A DNA stretch of 64,000 nucleotides. Origin: Epiperipatus broadwayi. Its lineage: Eukaryota > Onychophora > Udeonychophora > Euonychophora > Peripatidae. Where the stretch lies: contig JAQFVV010012573.1 of assembly GCA_028023455.1 (NCBI GenBank), positions 560,001 through 624,000 of the forward strand, given 5' to 3'. Positions 60,101 through 64,000 of this stretch are shown here, one piece after another. The position numbers were made by a program, and so were the translations under genes. Numbering within the stretch: position 1 is the stretch's first letter; every line of letters starts with the position of its first letter. The notes under the pieces are model-generated. The model worked only from the letters and a program-made list of their open reading frames with translations. It ran no database searches and was not told the origin of the DNA.

Positions 60101-63100
60101 GTAAAGCTTGTTAAGAAAATAACATATCGGACCTTAAATAAATCCCAAAAAAAAAATTTAAATATTAAAACATTAGCATTTATTTTATAATTGAATATAA
60201 AAAAAAAAGTTATTGATCAGATTGAATATTTCTGCTCTTTTATTAGAAAAACTTCTTTCAAGGCATTAGCCAAACTAACGGAATCTACAGTTGAATAACA
60301 TAAGTGCCTGTTTTTAGTGATATTTAACTTGACCTGAAATTCAGCATAATAATGATAATTGTTTAATAATCATTAATGTAATGCAAATTCTAGACAATTG
60401 AAAAAATAGACATAGGACATTAGAAACTTTTTAATTCTATTTTAGAAGAATATTAAAGATTAAATTGATAAAGTAATAAATGACAAAATACTTAAGGATA
60501 AGAGTCAGTAGATAATTAATGCGAGAGGAAACACATTGTTTTATTATGGTCATCTATATATATATATATACATTTCATATTAACTAACATTAGAGAAATT
60601 GCAGATAAGAAATTGTAAAAAAAAAAAGATGTCATTGATTTGACATTTGGAATGGAATGATTTGTTGTTGATGCAGCTCTTTGGTAACCATATAGAGAAT
60701 GGTAGGACTTAATCTAGTAATATTAATTATGTGTAATTATAATCAGACATTGAGAAAGTGAATTTTTTAGAAAATGATTTCAATCAAGACATGATATTGC
60801 TATTTCTGTAAATCAAATATTGTTTTGATTTATTATATTAATCTGTAAGATTATTTTTAGCTCTGAGAATCAGAAAAATAATCTTTTCTTGCCAATATCT
60901 CTTTTTTCTATTTTCACAATATTCCAGTTTTTCAAGGGCATTATATATATACCTCTCTACATTTTTTAACTCATGATTTCTATTTTATCATTGTCTTTTT
61001 ACATTTTTTAATACAGCTTTCAGTCTTCACAGCATCAGTTTTTATTTATAATTTTTTTCTTAAACACTATTTCTTGTTTTTTGACAACATAATGATTTTT
61101 CATTTCAAATCAACTTCTTAACTTATTTTTCTAAGTAAGTAATGTGATATTTCTGAATTTTTTTTTTTTCTGAAATGAAAAGTATATTGAAGCCATAATA
61201 ATTTAACTTTATTTTACTTATTAAATCATTCATTGCTTTGGAGACTCCAGGCATTTCTTACATTTATACAATTTATAATCATTGATAATTGTATTGATGT
61301 TATTTAATTAATTATTCAAATCAATAGAAGTTTTATAATTATTTGTTTTATTTATAAATTATATGTGTATTTAAATAAAAATGTTTTTTTTTTTTTGTAT
61401 AATGATTTTATACCTTTTCAGAACAAAAAGAAGAGTTTTTAAAAAAACAGGAAGAAGAGAAAGAAAAATTAAAGAAATTTAGAGAAAGGGTAATGTGAGT
61501 TTTTAAATTATCATAGATTCTTTATTATATCTGTATGTATTATATTTTATATGTAAATATAATGTACATCAGGGGTCCCCAACCTTTTTGCACTTAAGAG
61601 CACATTCTATAATACCAGCCAGTTGGCGGGCACCATTTATTTTTTAGCCAGGGGGTGGGCACCATTTATTTTTTCAATGTAAATTTATAGTTGGATATTG
61701 TTAATACACATAATGTACAAAAAAAATATTTATTTCAAAAATAGAATTTTAACATATAATTAACGTTTATATTTTTATGCTGTAAAAGTATAGTATGTTC
61801 TACAATTTGATTATAATATAATATAATAATTTATAAGAAATTTTAAAAATTAAATTTATTTGTATCAGATAAATAATTTTTTATCATATTCGGATAGCGG
61901 CGGGCACACGTAAAATGGTGTGCGGGCACCATGGTGCCCGCGGGCGTAGGGTTGGGGACCCCTGATGTACATATGTATTTAAATATTAGTAATTTAATGA
62001 GATTTCTTTACATAGTTTTAAAAATAAATTTCAACTGTGATGTAAAGTACCTTTAAAAAAGGCATTACAAACTGAAATCATTCATCTAACAATAGTATTA
62101 TTTGAACTACCTTAAGTCAAAAGATGACTTTGCTTTTAGCTTCTTTTTTAAGTAACAAATATTATAGTAAAATAATATTTCAGACAAATAAAAAAATAAT
62201 AATCAAATAGTTTTATTGCTCAAGAGTTTGTAAGAAGTTTGAACATTAGAAGTGCCAGAATTGGAATCGGTTCGAGAACCTTACATTCCAAAGTCTGACA
62301 TTCTTCTATTACACTAAACCATGCAAGGATATTCAGACAAATAATATTGTTAGACAACATGATTTCAGATTGCTGTATCTATTTTTAATTTGTACTTTGC
62401 TTTATTGTATCATAGCTTAAATTTACTTATAAAAATACATGAAGGAATTTCATTAAATTACTAAAATTTAAATATATAAATTTGGGAAAATCTTTTATTT
62501 ATAAACATATGTATAAATTTATAAAATAACAATATTATTTTATTTTCCAAAAGAAATATTATAGCACATATGCTTTCTACAGGAGATGAAGAATAAAGAG
62601 TGAGATCATTTAATGAAAGTATTCAAAAAATAGAATGATATCCATTATATAAATTGACTTTTTCTAATTAAACTGATCATCACTTACTCCTGTTTTGAAT
62701 GACATGATTTGATGTGAACATAATTTTTCAATAGACAAATAGAGCACAGTTATTATAATAGTATTATTTATATTTATTAATAATTAGTCATTGATATCAA
62801 GATATTGGATATGGTTCTTTTGAAACTGATTTCAACCAGGACATGTATTACTTTTAAAATATACCTTATTATTGTATAGATCTGCAATATTAATATTCTA
62901 TATTTTAATATATTTTTCTTCTAATTTTATTATTAAGTGCATCTAAGGTTTTTTTAAATCAGTAATCTGTTAGAAGTGGCTTGTTGTTTACCATGATTAT
63001 GATTATTATCAGAACCAGTATAAAAACATTCAGTATATAAATTGATGTTTAGTTTATTATATAATTTAGTAAATTATATTATCTTAATATTATTTCTTTT

Positions 63101-63384
63101 ATTATATTTTCAAATCATTAACTAATAATTTAAGGTTTGCTATAAGTTGTAAAATAGCATATATTTAATTCAAGTATATATTGTTAAAAATTATAATTTT
63201 ACACATGAGTTTATATTATGTATAGAAAAAAAAATATAAGCATAATAACATTTTACAAACATTTGTTTGGTTTATAAAAAAACTAGTGAATATATATTAT
63301 TTAATTAAACTTTTAAAATAGGAAAATGAGTTGAAGCGTCTTCAGGATTTCAAAAACAATAATATAAAATGGAACCAAAAAAAA
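57079..63384 (+). CDS. SPAG7: SPAG7-like R3H-domain protein, first three coding exons, 3' end outside window
   Basis: SPAG7 (sperm-associated antigen 7) is a conserved protein with an R3H domain, which generally binds single-stranded nucleic acid; its precise molecular role is poorly defined. Joined exons give 70 residues. Exon 1 encodes MDLLGSILSTMDKPPSVGGK, matching the family start MADLLGSILSSMEKPP. Exon 2 encodes a highly charged coiled segment (KQKEEFLKKQEEEKEKLKKF and RER), like the Lys/Glu-rich N-terminal helix of the family. Exon 3 encodes ENELKRLQDFKNNNIKWNQK and a further Lys, leading towards the R3H domain, which should be coded to the right of 64000. Introns are GT-AG with phases 1, 0 and 0. 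The gene lies head to head with NDUFB5. The identification rests mainly on exon 1; exons 2 and 3 support it by phase, position and charge pattern. Confidence 0.88.
57158..61421 (+). other. SPAG7 intron 1 (about 4.3 kb)
   Basis: AT-rich sequence with a truncated SINE at 58999-59093 (listed) and simple TA repeats near 60555. I see nothing recognisable in 57170-58980 or 59110-61400. Confidence 0.8.
58999..59093 (-). mobile_element. tRNA-derived SINE, 5'-truncated, with 8-bp TSD
   Basis: On the minus strand a tRNA-like sequence (GGTCAGCGCGACTGACTTGC, then GGTTCCCGTCCCGGCC, a B-box) is followed by ATGCTATGACACTT and an A-rich tail of AAAT repeats. Identical octamers TGAATATT flank it (58991-58998 and 59094-59101). 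It is far more GC-rich than its surroundings, suggesting a relatively recent insertion. Confidence 0.75.
61422..61489 (+). CDS. SPAG7: SPAG7 coding exon 2
   Basis: The exon is 68 bp (2 + 22 codons), with acceptor taccttttcag/AACAAAAAG and donor GAAAGG/gtaatg. It encodes an uninterrupted Lys/Glu-rich helix. The phase matches exon 1 exactly: the leftover A plus AA makes Lys. Confidence 0.82.
61570..61964. mobile_element. hAT-type MITE, 395 bp, with 15-bp TIRs and 8-bp TSD
   Basis: Both ends read CAGGGGTCCCCAACC as inverted repeats. The octamer ATGTACAT is present on both sides (61562-61569 and 61965-61972). CAGGGGTC-type ends with an 8-bp duplication are typical of hAT non-autonomous elements. 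Subterminal GCGGGCACC and GGGCACCATTTATTTTTT motifs repeat near the left end. A perfect 20-bp palindrome (61922-61941) lies near the right end. Confidence 0.92.
62236..62331 (-). mobile_element. tRNA-derived SINE remnant
   Basis: The minus strand reads TGGTTTAGTGTAATAGAAG (A-box-like), then GTCAGACTTTGGAATG and AAGGTTCTCGAACCGATTCC (B-box-like), in tRNA order and spacing. No intact cloverleaf, tail or target duplication was identified. It is not a functional tRNA gene. Confidence 0.45.
63322..63384 (+). CDS. SPAG7: SPAG7 coding exon 3
   Basis: The exon is 63 bp (21 codons), with acceptor ttaaaatag/GAAAAT and donor AAAAAA/gtatgt. It encodes ENELKRLQDFKNNNIKWNQK plus Lys, in phase with exon 2. 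In known SPAG7 proteins an equivalent charged stretch precedes the KKKFQPMNK start of the R3H region, which is not found before 64000. Confidence 0.78.
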
Positions 63385-64000
63385 GTATGTACTCATCAAT
63401 TATTAAGAAGCATAGAATATAGTTAGAATGATTGTATCAGTAGTTTTTAAGTTAAAAAGAATTCTATTCAATGAATTCAATTTGTATGTTATTTCAAAAA
63501 TAGTTTGAAGTACAGATTTCCTATAGAAATTAATGGTTATTAATTTATTGGGCAAATAATAGATTGTGATCCAATTTCATAGATTGACTATAAATATAAG
63601 ACCTTGATAAATGTCAATGAAACATTTAGTGAAAATCAATTATCTATATAGAATTTACAATTAAAGATGATTGTTAGTGTTTGAAATTTTTGTATTCATT
63701 AAATATAAACATATATCTTTTTGACCCTTGTCTTTAATTTATATAGAAATTGTCAATCCTTTGTATTTTTAACATTTTAGGAGAACCATTCTCAATTACA
63801 AATTTAGTATTTAAACTAAAAATCTAATCAGATTTTTTTTTTTAAACTTAAGAAGTATATCTAATTATAAATGTTTCTCTTTGGTAGTTTGCATAAATTC
63901 TCATGTAATAAAGGAAATGGAGATGGATGAATTATTGTTATCTATGTCATCATAATATATTGTTAATTATTAGATTTCTACATCCTGATATAATACCCAT
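63385..64000 (+). other. SPAG7 intron 3, partial
   Basis: AT-rich sequence after the exon 3 donor. No further exon (expected to start with an FQPM-like sequence) is seen before the window ends. Confidence 0.7.

Larger units (their letters stand above)
61490..63321 (+). other. SPAG7 intron 2 (about 1.8 kb)
   Basis: This intron contains the 395-bp hAT MITE and a SINE remnant, listed separately. 62340-63300 is AT-rich without other features. Confidence 0.8.

Noticed and set aside
62236-62331. Functional tRNA gene
   Set aside because: A- and B-box-like sequences are present but acceptor and anticodon stems do not pair; better read as a SINE remnant. The same holds for 58999-59093.
1-64000. CRISPR arrays, operons, bacterial or phage features
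   Set aside because: Spliced exons, SINEs, LINEs and LTR elements show a nuclear animal genome; the tandem repeats have no spacer structure.

Overview
The window is AT-rich animal DNA (about three quarters A+T by eye) with small spliced exons, very long introns and dense, decayed transposable elements. This points to an invertebrate metazoan nuclear genome. I cannot name the species.

Two host genes can be recognised, arranged head to head with 303 bp between their start codons. NDUFB5 (complex I subunit B5/SGDH) runs on the minus strand from 56775 towards the left edge. Four coding exons fit together with correct splice sites and phases (56667-56775, 39504-39586, 25620-25686, 7979-8040). They are separated by introns of about 17.1, 13.8 and 17.6 kb, and the last roughly 70 codons are not in the window. 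SPAG7-like (R3H-domain protein) runs on the plus strand from 57079. Its first three coding exons (57079-57157, 61422-61489, 63322-63384) are here and the rest lies beyond the right edge. Nearly all the remaining DNA is intron of these two genes.

Layout: 1-7978 is NDUFB5 intron 4. It holds a degraded Ty3/gypsy-like gag-pro-pol fragment (about 1640-2500) and a 2.1-2.6 kb diverged tandem duplication with a TRIM-like insertion. 8041-25619 is intron 3. It holds a foldback element, a LINE fragment with a zinc-binding domain, a 1000-bp hAT-type element with a perfect 8-bp target duplication, and a near-complete dead RTE LINE (about 20370-24060) interrupted by an unclassified 1239-bp terminal-inverted-repeat element. 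25687-39503 is intron 2. It holds an RT fragment, a SINE-derived palindrome, two head-to-tail copies of another LINE (the upstream one with an SGNH-esterase-like domain) and a head-to-head inverted pair of Penelope-like fragments. 39587-56666 is intron 1. Most of it is a nest: a Ty3/gypsy element with about 0.66-kb LTRs (42835-55648) carries between its gag and protease a second element with about 3.2-3.3-kb terminal repeats (44371-54045). 57158-64000 is SPAG7 intron sequence with two tRNA-derived SINE pieces and a 395-bp hAT-type MITE.

The two host genes share a compact, possibly bidirectional promoter. NDUFB5 is a mitochondrial respiratory-chain subunit and SPAG7 a putative nucleic-acid-binding protein; I infer no joint function beyond the shared promoter. 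All mobile elements seen carry stops, frameshifts or deletions. No tRNA or rRNA gene, CRISPR array or prokaryotic feature was found.
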